The notes under the pieces: generated by a model
What the model was told of the DNA's origin: nothing
Database searches by the model: none
What the model saw: the letters and a program-made list of their open reading frames with translations, nothing else
Made by a program: the position numbers and the translations under genes
Shown: positions 1 through 8,213 of the stretch, piece after piece
How the letters are laid out: every line of letters begins with the position of its first letter
How positions within the stretch are numbered: position 1 is the first letter of the stretch
Origin: a virus
Length of the DNA: 22,784 bases
IMG/VR virus record: IMGVR_UViG_3300047678_000416
Location: 1 to 22,784 of that record
Reading direction: 5' to 3' (one strand)

Positions 1-59
1 ACTGATGCAGCCACGCCCTGCGGTGGCCCGATCCAGAATTTGATTGGTTGAATTGGCAT
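1..59 (-). CDS. Start of an unknown tail-region protein (partial)
   Basis: An ATG at 59 opens a frame that stays open to the left edge of the window and reads MPIQPIKFWIGPPQGVAAS. It follows the stop of the glycosyltransferase-like gene by about 36 bases, and a purine-rich AGAGAG lies about 7 bases upstream as a possible ribosome binding site. It is most likely the next gene of the tail operon. Only 19 residues are visible, so no function can be given. The position and strand fit; the sequence itself is too short to prove coding. Confidence 0.5.
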   Translation of the reverse strand, partial: MPIQPIKFWIGPPQGVAAS

Positions 60-95
60 TGTTAACTCTCTGATTTGTTCCGCGTGTCGCGTGAA

Positions 96-860
96 TCAAC
101 CATCCGCGTGTTGTGTAAGTCTTAATCCACGGCGAAATTCACGCGACCCGTAGCCCAGTTCGACACCATAAGTCGCCCGCATAAAGTCCCGCCCTTTGGT
201 CCAGTCGTCTTGCGTCCACCCGATCGTGTGGTTTTGATGAAAAAAGACTGCTGAAGTGATCCAGTGAAACGGGTGCCCACGTGCACGAAAGTGATGCGGT
301 ATCCAATAATCCCAAACGGGCTTTCCTATCGCCAGGGGAGCATCCCGAGGAACAGTTCGAGCCATTTTCGGAGTCATCAGGAACGCATCCAGGCCATCAG
401 GTTCTGGCCTCGCATAAGACATCGACGTCGTGTAATTATGTCGGACACAAATTGTCAGTGCGTCAGAATAACCTAACGCCTGCTCAAGAAGGTCACTGCC
501 TCCCTGACATTCAATGTCTGAATTGATCAGGAGAAACGGCGTCCCGGTTTCAGCCCCCAAATGAATCAGAGAACTCACCAGCTGCGTCTGTCGATCGTAG
601 TGCAGAGCCACTCGATCACACGCTATTCCCGTGATGCCTGATGGCAGATCGAGATTTGCCAGCTCGGCCGCGGTGTTCACGGCCAGCACGTCCAGTCCAG
701 CGTCAATCAATGATTGCAGGCACTTGCGTTGTGTTTCCCAGCGCAGCGGAGACGGATTGAGCGAGGTTACCGCGACGCATCGGCCACGGAACCGTCCCGG
801 CGTTGGCTCGCTTTTTTCCCCGCGATCGCAGGGGGCATATTTGCGAATAGTCGCCACCAT
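96..860 (-). CDS. Glycosyltransferase-like protein in tail module
   Basis: The 254-residue protein looks like a GT-A type nucleotide-sugar transferase domain. It begins with a beta strand (CVAVTSLNPSP near residue 28), followed by a helix containing Q-R-K-C-L-Q-S-L. A hydrophobic strand ending in an acidic motif (LLINSDIECQG, about residue 112) resembles the metal-binding DxD or DxE site of this fold. A late WDYWIPHH segment could contribute the acceptor side. The ATG at 860 overlaps the TAA of the upstream fibre gene as TAATG, so I prefer it to the start nine bases earlier. It probably modifies a sugar on the virion or the host surface. The assignment rests on fold-like motifs only. Another alpha/beta enzyme is possible. 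Confidence 0.55.
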   Translation of the reverse strand: MVATIRKYAPCDRGEKSEPTPGRFRGRCVAVTSLNPSPLRWETQRKCLQSLIDAGLDVLAVNTAAELANLDLPSGITGIACDRVALHYDRQTQLVSSLIHLGAETGTPFLLINSDIECQGGSDLLEQALGYSDALTICVRHNYTTSMSYARPEPDGLDAFLMTPKMARTVPRDAPLAIGKPVWDYWIPHHFRARGHPFHWITSAVFFHQNHTIGWTQDDWTKGRDFMRATYGVELGYGSREFRRGLRLTQHADG

Positions 861-3232
861 TATGCACACGTCCCGTATCTGCGCTCGCCAGGGTAATCAC
901 CGTCGGTGTCTGGTGCCGTAGCTGTCTTCGTGCTCGCGCAATAGTCCGACACTAGCGCCCAAGCGTACTCCGGAGCGTATTCACTGCCGACGTTTTGCCA
1001 CTCGTATAAGGCGAAACAGCTGCCACTCACCAGATCACCCGCAACAACATATTGGTCTCCGATGATCACGCCTGTTCTGCCAATAATGTCGGCGCCACCA
1101 GCGACGTTTTGACCAAACGGAATGTTCCAGATCACGTCCCCCGTGTCCCAGTCGACCCGATTCACATACCCATTCGAAAGCGTGAAGGCATTTGCAGTCG
1201 CAGCCTTCACTTGAATGTACATGTACCGCACGTCGTTTCGAACATTGATTCCGTATGGCGAGGCTGTGGATCGAGCTGGCAGTGTAACCATCATGCCGCG
1301 TTGCCAGATCATTTCTGGAATCGGCTCGTCAGATCCTTGCGCGTAATCTGGGCCAGCGACATAGGCGTTCGGGCCGTACGTGTTGTTTCCGAGCAGTGTC
1401 AGCAGAGCGTTCAGAAAATCCGTCTCATCATCATCGAAATCGAGCCATGCCGTAAAACTCGTTGGATCGTCGGAAGCGGTCGGGTTGTCAGCCCCGAAGA
1501 ATGCCGCTCTCCATTGCATGCCAGCATCGACCCAGCGGTGATTGATTGGACTCTGCAAAATGTACTGAATCCGATAGTACGACGCTTGGCCGAAGAACGA
1601 ATCCGCCGATACCTGGGAGACGTCTCCTTGCTTAAAACGCGTGTAGATTGTTGCCAATGCCTGGTTGCTGGACCGGATGACTTTCTGGCTATTCGCTGAC
1701 CAGCCTCCTGAGCCTGCTGGAGATCCGGGAGCGAATCCGCGGCAGCCATAGATTGCCGATCCGTCGGCTGCGACCGGAGAGCCTGCGCCGATGAATTCCT
1801 GCCCGTATGCACCGAAGTAATCTGCATCGTATCCAGTGAAATCCGTCATCAGAGAGATCGGGTTTGGCGCTGCTCGATCGCACTGATAGATCGTCCCGTC
1901 ATAGGAGTTCGTCATGAACGAGTCCCAGCCAAGCGCCAGCAGTTTGGAGTCCGTCGCAAACGTCACTCGGCCGTGAATTGCACCATTGATTCCGCCATTA
2001 GTCGTCAGCGTGCCAGCGGCCAAATCGATTTCGTGCCACTCCGAGGACTGCCCGGTCGTCTGGTCAGCGCCGCGGCCATTGTCATGCCCGACGATCAACT
2101 TTCCACCACGGATGGCAGGACGATAGTACAGGCACCGCGTGCGGCCAGCTGGTCCCCAAATAGGGCCGCGTGCCTCCGTTGGTCGCACTCGCCACGCCTG
2201 CGAATACGAGGCGCCTGATCGGGTGAACTTCTCGATTCCAATCCCGTCGACTCCACCGACAACCGCGCTGCCGTTTGTTCCGTGCCCGATGATGTTATCT
2301 GAGGCATCGAGTTGCCAGACGGTAGCGCTTGAATTCACAGGGGAAGTGTCGACCAGCGTGGCTGTGATCTCCGCGGTATCCCAGTCTCTAAGCCAGGTAC
2401 GGACTCCACGGCTCGTTGAAGTGAGTCGCGAAACTTCGAGGAAGTGCGTTGTCGATTGATTCCAAACAATCGTCAGCTCGATGTTCTGCAAGGGATACGG
2501 TCCGCCAGTGCCGGAGGCCGACGCGACGTGCGGGAACGCTGCCACCGCCGTTGCCAGGGCAGAGGCTGTTATCCCGATCATATTGGGCACGTCGATCGTC
2601 TGCTGCGCATTCGTTCCGTCGTTCTCGGCGACGAACCGCATTTTGACGCCGCCAGTCGGTGGCGTCGCAAGGTCTCGGACTGCAGCAGCGACGAACGTGT
2701 ATTTGCGTGTGGTCGTTGTGTTGTTGCTGTCCCATGCGATCAGGTATTCACTCAGCGTTGTCCCCGCTGAAAAATTCCCGGACTGTTGCAGCAATTCGCC
2801 GTCCGCTGTCGCTCCGAGCACGTCCTGCATCCATCCGTGAGTGGCTCCGCTGATGCTGGGTAGTTCCAGCGGAGTCTCGCCATAGGCCCCATTGCCTGTG
2901 TACCAAAAGAACGTGGAGTCACCGATCACGTTTCCTGACGTGTCGAGTTTGCGAATCCACTTTTTGTACCGTTTCACAGAAGTGGTGCGTGCGACGCGCA
3001 CCGGGCCGCCTGCACCAGCTCCTGATAGAGGCACCATGTGGGAGGAATTCGCCGCGGCCGAATCATCCAGCTCGTAGGCGTACCCATAGATAAAACCATC
3101 GGAGGACAGCACAGGATTATCGAGCCAGTGCTGCCAGATCAGCGAGCCATCGACTTTGCTGAACGATCTCAACGTCACAGGACCGATGTCGCAGACGTTG
3201 CATTTGCAGTCACAATTTGGAGGACGCCTCAT
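860..3232 (-). CDS. Large beta-propeller-like tail tip or fibre protein
   Basis: The 790-residue protein is rich in Gly, Thr, Ser, Trp and Asp. It contains repeated blade-like pieces of the kind seen in PQQ or quinoprotein propellers, such as KVDGSLIWQHW near the N-terminus and VDWDTGDVIWNIPFG near the C-terminus. Near the start is a Cys cluster, CDCKCNVC (about residues 7-14), which could bind a metal or form disulfides. The ATG at 3232 overlaps the previous stop as ATGA and has GGAGG just upstream; a longer start at 3283 is less likely. Position downstream of the tape measure and two tail proteins, together with its size, suggests a tail-tip or receptor-binding protein. There are no catalytic motifs that I recognise. 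The propeller assignment is tentative; the structural role is more secure. Confidence 0.65.
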   Translation of the reverse strand: MRRPPNCDCKCNVCDIGPVTLRSFSKVDGSLIWQHWLDNPVLSSDGFIYGYAYELDDSAAANSSHMVPLSGAGAGGPVRVARTTSVKRYKKWIRKLDTSGNVIGDSTFFWYTGNGAYGETPLELPSISGATHGWMQDVLGATADGELLQQSGNFSAGTTLSEYLIAWDSNNTTTTRKYTFVAAAVRDLATPPTGGVKMRFVAENDGTNAQQTIDVPNMIGITASALATAVAAFPHVASASGTGGPYPLQNIELTIVWNQSTTHFLEVSRLTSTSRGVRTWLRDWDTAEITATLVDTSPVNSSATVWQLDASDNIIGHGTNGSAVVGGVDGIGIEKFTRSGASYSQAWRVRPTEARGPIWGPAGRTRCLYYRPAIRGGKLIVGHDNGRGADQTTGQSSEWHEIDLAAGTLTTNGGINGAIHGRVTFATDSKLLALGWDSFMTNSYDGTIYQCDRAAPNPISLMTDFTGYDADYFGAYGQEFIGAGSPVAADGSAIYGCRGFAPGSPAGSGGWSANSQKVIRSSNQALATIYTRFKQGDVSQVSADSFFGQASYYRIQYILQSPINHRWVDAGMQWRAAFFGADNPTASDDPTSFTAWLDFDDDETDFLNALLTLLGNNTYGPNAYVAGPDYAQGSDEPIPEMIWQRGMMVTLPARSTASPYGINVRNDVRYMYIQVKAATANAFTLSNGYVNRVDWDTGDVIWNIPFGQNVAGGADIIGRTGVIIGDQYVVAGDLVSGSCFALYEWQNVGSEYAPEYAWALVSDYCASTKTATAPDTDGDYPGERRYGTCA

Positions 3233-3813
3233 GGTGACGCCTCCAGTCCAGTCAGTGCTTCCCGAGGTGCACAATCTGCCCAAACGATTGTGAGAGTCCC
3301 GGACACATATGCCAGCTGGATCAGTGTCCCATCGGCGATCGTGGACGACCCATCACGTCGCACAAAATTGAGACGGTCTGTCAAAATCTCAAGGTTGCCA
3401 TCGGACTTCACTCCAAGGACTGCTGCGACGCCTGAGGCGTGCCCTGTCAGCGGGTGCGTGGCCGCTGCAAGACTCCCGATGTTCACGGCCCAGAAAGCCG
3501 AGTCCTGGACGCACAGCCCGTGACGGCCGACAGGCCATGCAATTTGCCGGCCCGCACTGATGCGTCGGACAGGGACGGCCTGCGTCTGGTCGGCCCATGC
3601 GATGCCGCTGATGCGATAGATCGTCCGCGAATTGACTGTGCCCTCAGGATCCTGCCCCGGGAATTCCTGCGGCCCTGCGACCACGACGGCATTTCCCGTC
3701 GATCGATTAACGTTAGCGCTGCCGCCATCGCTCTCGGATTTCACGCCGGCGATCAGCGCGGACAATGCCCGTGCTCCGTCGTCGTCCGTCGCAATGGTCC
3801 GAAGCGTTGTCAC
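3229..3813 (-). CDS. Minor tail protein, unknown function
   Basis: A 194-residue protein starting with GTG at 3813. It is Ala, Gly, Ser and Thr rich, without membrane segments or obvious catalytic motifs. The middle (about residues 60-110, with TIYRISGIAWADQTQAVPVR) and the C-terminal strands (GTLIQLAYVSGTLTIVW) suggest an all-beta virion protein. It sits between two tail genes with a 4-base ATGA overlap downstream and a gap of about 10 bases upstream, so it is made with them. The role as a tail-tip or baseplate component is inferred from position alone. Confidence 0.6.
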   Translation of the reverse strand: MTTLRTIATDDDGARALSALIAGVKSESDGGSANVNRSTGNAVVVAGPQEFPGQDPEGTVNSRTIYRISGIAWADQTQAVPVRRISAGRQIAWPVGRHGLCVQDSAFWAVNIGSLAAATHPLTGHASGVAAVLGVKSDGNLEILTDRLNFVRRDGSSTIADGTLIQLAYVSGTLTIVWADCAPREALTGLEASP

Positions 3814-3822
3814 GTAAGTCTC

Positions 3823-5010
3823 TCACGGATGATTGTTTGGAAGTGGGACGGCCGACCAGTCGGCCAGATCGTCCATCACGAAATAATTCACCAGCGCCCC
3901 GGACACCCAGACGGCTTTTCCGCTGGCCGTCGTCGCAGCCGCTGTCGACAGTGTTGCGGACGTCGACGAGCCCACCGTGTCGATCCGTGCCGTCAGCCAT
4001 CGGCCTTTCGGCCCGCAGCCGGCGACTCTCACGAGCGCCCCCTTGTGGAGCCCGGTCGTGTCGAATGTCCCGGAGGCGAGTGTCAGAGTCGCGGATCCGG
4101 CCGTCATGCCGCCGGTACCGAGCTGCGTCGTCCGGAGCGATATCAGTCGCTGTGCCTGGCCATTCGCGTCGAGCCAGATATCGTCGCCGAGGTCCTGATT
4201 CTCGGCCGACTGAATTCGCACCTTAGTAATCGTCTTGAGATTCGCGTTAGCCTCGGCGTCGTATGTCGCTTTGCTGACGTCGGCGAATTTGTTGTTCGGC
4301 GGAGACGTGCTGGCTCGAGTCTGATAAACCAGCTCGTTCGGTCCCTTGTTCGGCAGCAGGATGTACCATCCATCCGGATCGATGGTGATCGAATACGTGA
4401 TCGGCCAGTACAGGTTTGCTGGCACGTCGTTGTCACGACTCGGTTCGTCCGGCATGTCGATGTCATGCAGCTTGCACGTGCCGGCCGGATATACCTTGCC
4501 GTGGATCGTCACGTTTGCGTTATTGAGTGTGTCTGACAGCTCAAAAAGCCAGTCCGGAATCGACGAAAAATTGTAGGTGACAGGCACCGTGCGCAGTCGT
4601 CGTTTGCGGCTCAGACCGGGATACAGGTCTCCGGCCGTGTTGACGAGCGGATAGCCTCGCGCGTCGAAGAACGCCGGCACGTCTTTCGACGCGGACCGCA
4701 TGCCGCCCTTGATCCGCTGCTCGTCGAACGGCTTGTCCTCGCGTGTCTTGAGCTTCGTCGAATACCGAGCGTGGTACATCCAGACCGTGAGCACCTCCGC
4801 GTCGTGATCGCACGTGATGTCGGTGACGATCGCGTTGGTTTTTTCTGAGTGCGATGCTCCCTTGGCCGGAAGCCCGCTGGCGGCGAGGACCGTTGTGAGA
4901 GTGTCGGTCTCGGACGTCGTAAGAATGCGCCAGATGTCGACGCAGGACTCCGAGCCGTCCTCGTCGATTTGCCATTGTCCGCGCCTGTAAAGTGTGGCTG
5001 TCGCGCTCAT
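3823..5010 (-). CDS. Tail protein following the tape measure
   Basis: A 395-residue protein whose ATG overlaps the tape-measure stop (ATGA). The N-terminal half mixes acidic and Trp or Tyr rich segments (WQIDEDGSESCVDIWRILT; LTVWMYHARYSTK). The C-terminal part (about residues 285-370) is low-complexity, beta-rich and full of Thr, Ala and Gly, ending in WVSGALVNYFVMDDLADW. In siphoviruses the gene after the tape measure usually encodes a distal-tail or tip protein that closes the tail tube, and position suggests that role here. I do not recognise a named family in the sequence. Confidence 0.6.
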   Translation of the reverse strand: MSATATLYRRGQWQIDEDGSESCVDIWRILTTSETDTLTTVLAASGLPAKGASHSEKTNAIVTDITCDHDAEVLTVWMYHARYSTKLKTREDKPFDEQRIKGGMRSASKDVPAFFDARGYPLVNTAGDLYPGLSRKRRLRTVPVTYNFSSIPDWLFELSDTLNNANVTIHGKVYPAGTCKLHDIDMPDEPSRDNDVPANLYWPITYSITIDPDGWYILLPNKGPNELVYQTRASTSPPNNKFADVSKATYDAEANANLKTITKVRIQSAENQDLGDDIWLDANGQAQRLISLRTTQLGTGGMTAGSATLTLASGTFDTTGLHKGALVRVAGCGPKGRWLTARIDTVGSSTSATLSTAAATTASGKAVWVSGALVNYFVMDDLADWSAVPLPNNHP

Positions 5011-6614
5011 ACCTTGACGACCCCCGGCCCGCGTTCAGCGATCACCAACTGCCTGGCGGTGATTCGCTTGATTTCCTGCAGCATCGACAGCTGCTGCCGG
5101 CTGACGTTGCCCTGAGCGTTGATGATGGAGGTGAGCTGCCCGGCTCCGCCAACCGTCCGCAGGTCTCCGACGTCTCCCGGCCCTTTGACAGCCCCTTCGA
5201 TGCGCGTCGCGATTTCACCAGCCTTGAGATCCTCCATCAGCTTTGTGAAGCGATCGTCTGCGATTTCTGCCGCATTGGGCTCGTTGGCCTTGCGTTCGGC
5301 GATCGTCGCGGCCTCTTTGACCGCCGCTTCCCATTCGGCTTTGGCCTGCTGCAGATCCGTGGACGCCTTGCCGATCGAATTCGCGAACTGCTTCTCTCGC
5401 TCAGCGGCTGCGGCGTCGGATTCCTTTTGTGCAGAATCCATGCGTCGCTGGAAATCCTCGTCGAGTGTTTTCCCGACTTCTTCGACGTTGATGGTCGAGT
5501 CGAAGAACGCCATCACTTCGATCATGCCGTGAGCGATCGAGTTTTGCAGCGAGCCCCAGATTTTTCTTGCGGCCAGTGCGGCCTCCGCAAACACGTCAAC
5601 GAATGCCTTTTTCCAGATCTGCCATTCGCGCTGGAGAAAATCGACTCCGACGGCCCATTCATATTTGAGAGTCGTCCAGAGAAATTTTGCGGCCTTCGAC
5701 CATTCGCCGGAAATGAGCAGGTTCTTCATCGCGGTAAAGTTGGATTTCATGACGCCAAACAACGGCTGAAAGCTGGCTGTGAGTTCCTGAATCGCAGTCC
5801 AGCCGCGTGCTGCCCAGTGAATGAGCGCTTCGCCGATCGCCTTCAACGCGCTCATCATCACGGGAACGACCGCAGAGAATGTTTCTAAAAGGAACGAGAG
5901 AGCTGGAGCGAGCACCGCTCCGATCACCTTTGCGGTTCCGATAAAGGTTGATTTGGCTTTCGCCCAGGAATCATCCAGTTGAGCGGCTGCCGCGGCCTGC
6001 TCGCCAGTAAGCGTCAGGCCCAGTGAATCCGCCTCAGTCATCAGCTTTTGAATCCCGGCCGCTCCATCCTCCATCATGGGCAGCAGGTTTGTCCCGGATT
6101 TGCCAAGCAAATCCATCGCAAGCGACGATCGTTTTGCCGGATCCTCGATCTTGCTCAGCCCCTCAGCCACGGCGAGCATCGCCTGATCAGGATTCAGTCC
6201 CTCAAGATCCGCTGCGGAGAGTCCGACGGCCGCCAGTGCTTCACTTGCCGACTTGCTGCCGTTGGCTGCCTGTGTGGTAACGTCACCGAGCTTGCGCATG
6301 CCTCGCTCGACGTCGTCGATGCTGGCGCCTGACTGCTCGGCCGCGTAGGCCAGCTGGCTGAGCGATTCGGAGGAGGCTCCGGTCCGCTTCGCCATGTCGT
6401 CGACCTGTGCCCCGGATTCCGCAAACGAAAACACGGCCGCTGTGGCCTTTGTGACGCCCTGGGCGAACAGGTTCCCGATTCCAACGGCCGCTATACCGGC
6501 CGAGACCGAGCGAAACAGAGCAGGCACGCGCGAGAGCGAACTGCGCAGCGGCTTGTCATCCGCGGATATCCGCACAAACGCCTTGGCTGCTTCGATTGCT
6601 CGCGCATTGCTCAT
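5007..6614 (-). CDS. Tail tape measure protein
   Basis: The 535-residue protein has the composition of a tape measure: long Ala and Ser rich helices and few Cys. A central hydrophobic stretch (about residues 225-265, VIGAVLAPALSFLLETF and following) resembles the membrane-inserting part of this family. The N-terminal half has TMP-typical helical repeats (DDMAKRTGASSESLSQLAYA; SLAMDLLGKSGTNLLPMM). The region around 390-460 is a charged coiled coil (RRMDSAQKESDAAAAEREKQF). Tape measures set tail length. At the usual rule of roughly 1.5 angstrom per residue this would give a short tail of about 80 nm. The ATG overlaps the upstream chaperone ORF stop as ATGA. Family and role are secure, helped by the chaperone pair directly upstream. 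Confidence 0.9.
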   Translation of the reverse strand: MSNARAIEAAKAFVRISADDKPLRSSLSRVPALFRSVSAGIAAVGIGNLFAQGVTKATAAVFSFAESGAQVDDMAKRTGASSESLSQLAYAAEQSGASIDDVERGMRKLGDVTTQAANGSKSASEALAAVGLSAADLEGLNPDQAMLAVAEGLSKIEDPAKRSSLAMDLLGKSGTNLLPMMEDGAAGIQKLMTEADSLGLTLTGEQAAAAAQLDDSWAKAKSTFIGTAKVIGAVLAPALSFLLETFSAVVPVMMSALKAIGEALIHWAARGWTAIQELTASFQPLFGVMKSNFTAMKNLLISGEWSKAAKFLWTTLKYEWAVGVDFLQREWQIWKKAFVDVFAEAALAARKIWGSLQNSIAHGMIEVMAFFDSTINVEEVGKTLDEDFQRRMDSAQKESDAAAAEREKQFANSIGKASTDLQQAKAEWEAAVKEAATIAERKANEPNAAEIADDRFTKLMEDLKAGEIATRIEGAVKGPGDVGDLRTVGGAGQLTSIINAQGNVSRQQLSMLQEIKRITARQLVIAERGPGVVKV

Positions 6615-7030
6615 TTTTCAAATACCTTTCGAATCGAATCGGGACCGTAGCCCTCAGCCCATTGCATTTCGCCCGCGTACCAGCCGACCATCGTGCTCAC
6701 CACCTGCACGCCCGACGCGCCTCGTGAGGCTTTCTGATGTTGCGGATGAAAGTCCGTGAATCTGTACCACTTATCTGTCTGCTTGCGTCGCCGCGAGTTG
6801 AACACCCCGGCAACGACGTGACTGCTGTGCATGAATGTCTGATACGTGATGGCTTCATATCTCCACAGCAGTCGCCTCAGTGAAATGTTCTCGGCCTGAT
6901 GGCCCACGACAGCAATCAGCTTTTCGACCCACTCCCATGCGTCATCGATTGGCTGAGCACCGAAGTGAACTCGGGCTGATTTATTTTCTCGATGATCTCC
7001 TGCTCTGCCTGGTCTCCGATTGCCGCCCAC
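6611..7030 (-). CDS. Tail assembly chaperone T-like domain (frameshift product candidate)
   Basis: This open frame has no good start of its own: the GTG at 7030 lies inside the upstream chaperone gene, and the first 20 or so residues read as an Arg-rich shadow. The convincing part starts near PIDDAWEWVEKLIAVVGHQ. It contains the signature of tail-chaperone T domains, a helix SLRRLLWRYEAI followed later by a basic stretch and YRFTDFHPQHQ. It is in the -1 frame relative to the upstream gene, the arrangement of lambda gpG and gpGT. It is therefore probably made as a C-terminal extension by -1 frameshifting, placing a tape-measure-binding domain on a small fraction of the chaperone. Independent initiation is the alternative. 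It ends in an ATGA junction with the tape measure gene. Confidence 0.7.
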   Translation of the reverse strand: MGGNRRPGRAGDHRENKSARVHFGAQPIDDAWEWVEKLIAVVGHQAENISLRRLLWRYEAITYQTFMHSSHVVAGVFNSRRRKQTDKWYRFTDFHPQHQKASRGASGVQVVSTMVGWYAGEMQWAEGYGPDSIRKVFEK

Positions 7031-7389
7031 TGACTCTGTGTCCGCTTGAGAATCGCCAGAAGAATTCTCCGCGGACGGGAGGGGAAAAAATCGATCAGTC
7101 CCCAGATCAGTGCCTCCGAGGCCGCCTGAAACGCATCACCGTCAAAGAGATCGTAGAACGCATTCAGATCCTTCTCGGCGATGCTCTCCACAATGGACAG
7201 CACAGCCAGTACGAGTGACGGATTTTCAGCCAGCCGCGTCAACACGGGATCGACATGATCGGTCGCATGCAGTGTGGCGAGCAGGTCCAGACCGCAATGC
7301 TCTTTGATCTGCATGGCCTGCCGGACGGTGAACGCCACTCGATGCGTGGTGCCGTGCCGGTCCGTCCAGACAGCTTTGCTTTCTGACAT
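6916..7389 (-). CDS. Tail assembly chaperone G-like protein
   Basis: A 157-residue, mostly helical, soluble protein with a GGAG ribosome binding site 5 bases before its ATG. It opens with a small strand pair typical of phage tail proteins (VWTDRHGTTHRVAFTVRQAMQI). It then forms helices around LARLAENPSLVLAVLS-like and DLNAFYDLFDGDAFQAA segments. Its place between the major tail protein and the tape measure, together with the overlapping -1 ORF, matches the gpG position of lambda-like tails. The protein would hold the tape measure soluble while the tube polymerises. The last 17 residues (from FTSVLSQS) lie in the overlap and are replaced in the frameshifted form. Confidence 0.75.
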   Translation of the reverse strand: MSESKAVWTDRHGTTHRVAFTVRQAMQIKEHCGLDLLATLHATDHVDPVLTRLAENPSLVLAVLSIVESIAEKDLNAFYDLFDGDAFQAASEALIWGLIDFFPSRPRRILLAILKRTQSQWAAIGDQAEQEIIEKINQPEFTSVLSQSMTHGSGSKS

Positions 7390-7436
7390 GATTGCTCCGT
7401 CCTTTTGTGTCCTATTGCCTCACCTACGCCGAAAAA

Positions 7437-7613
7437 TTACGGCGATGTGGGTTCCGGCGATGTGGGTTCCGGCGTTGTGGGTTCCGGCGTTGCTGGTGTT
7501 GCTGGCGTCGCGTGGCTCGCCACCTTGCCCACCACGATCAGCTCGCACGTGCCCTTGACCGTGCCGTCCTCGTTCAGGACCGTAATCTTCTCTCTCTCTC
7601 CAATGCCTGCCAT
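7437..7613 (-). CDS. Short Pro-Thr repeat protein in tail module
   Basis: A 58-residue gene with an ATG at 7613, preceded by AAGGTGA at ideal spacing, ending in TAA at 7437. The first half is a compact strand-rich domain (ITVLNEDGTVKGTCELIVVG). The second half is a Pro and Thr rich repeat tail made of ATP triplets followed by PEPTT/PEPTS pentapeptides. The DNA shows this as three 9-bp and three 15-bp tandem units. It fills the gap between the major tail protein and the chaperone gene, where no other frame looks coding. The tail-like repeat would be flexible and could vary in length by slippage. Function unknown; perhaps a tail accessory or decoration protein. Confidence 0.7.
   Translation of the reverse strand: MAGIGEREKITVLNEDGTVKGTCELIVVGKVASHATPATPATPEPTTPEPTSPEPTSP
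7441..7512. repeat. Tandem 15-bp and 9-bp repeats inside the Pro-Thr gene
   Basis: Units GGCGATGTGGGTTCC occur at 7441-7455 and 7456-7470, with a one-base variant (GGCGTTGTGGGTTCC) at 7471-7485. Three degenerate 9-bp units follow to 7512. Both unit lengths are multiples of three and keep the minus-strand reading frame, encoding PEPTS-like pentapeptides and ATP tripeptides. This is an in-frame coding minisatellite and not a CRISPR. Confidence 0.85.
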
Positions 7614-7680
7614 GGTGTCTCACCTTGTTGTGTGTAATGGAATGAAATGATCGCGAAGTGAACCCAGACCGACCGACTGA

Positions 7681-8145
7681 CTACGCCGTGACAGCGACCG
7701 TCGAGTTGTAGACCGTGCCGATGGCGGCCGGCACGATCTCAATTGCGACCTTGACGGTGTCTCCGTCCGGCCGTGATTCGGTCCACTTGGAGATTTGCCC
7801 CTCCATCCGAAACGTTTGGTTTCCAGACAGAAGGATGTCGCCCGTGCAGAGCGCAAAATGCAGAACCGTGTTCGCGAAGTATGCGTTTTTCAAAACGAGA
7901 TAATTCACGCCCGGCGAGCCGACTCGCACCTGCAGGTTCGCAGTGATGGAGTTCTTCAGCTTGCCGAGAATCGTTCTGACTTCGGCGTCGCCCCGAACAT
8001 TGCTTTCGGCCGAGCGTCGTTCGCTGCTGATTTCGTCGTCAATGACACAATCAACCTCGGTCAAAGCACCCGCACCGCCCAGCGTCGCGCTGTAGTACAT
8101 TTTTGCGTCGTCGCCAAGACGTGGTCCGATGATGGCTGCTGGCAT
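7681..8145 (-). CDS. Major tail (tube) protein
   Basis: A 154-residue protein with AAGGA about 9 bases upstream of its ATG. It has the strand-rich pattern of phage tail-tube proteins: an opening MPAAIIGPRLGDDAKMYYS, then the acidic turn VDCVIDDEISSERRSAE, an FRMEGQISKW strand and a C-terminal VKVAIEIVPA strand. It is one of the best-conserved positions of the module, just before the chaperones and tape measure. It would polymerise into the tail tube. The stretch of about 67 bases between its stop and the next gene holds only that gene's leader. Confidence 0.75.
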   Translation of the reverse strand: MPAAIIGPRLGDDAKMYYSATLGGAGALTEVDCVIDDEISSERRSAESNVRGDAEVRTILGKLKNSITANLQVRVGSPGVNYLVLKNAYFANTVLHFALCTGDILLSGNQTFRMEGQISKWTESRPDGDTVKVAIEIVPAAIGTVYNSTVAVTA

Positions 8146-8213
8146 AATGCAGAATCCTTAAAAGATTTCGATCAAAATATCTGTGTCCGTGACGCCGCGA
8201 TGCTGCGGGTGTG

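Noticed and set aside
3439-4536. Long plus-strand open frame of 365 codons
   Set aside because: Antisense to two tail genes, Arg-rich and without gene-like structure.
7441-7512. Possible CRISPR or regulatory iterons
   Set aside because: Units are contiguous, multiples of three and encode in-frame peptides; there are no spacers.
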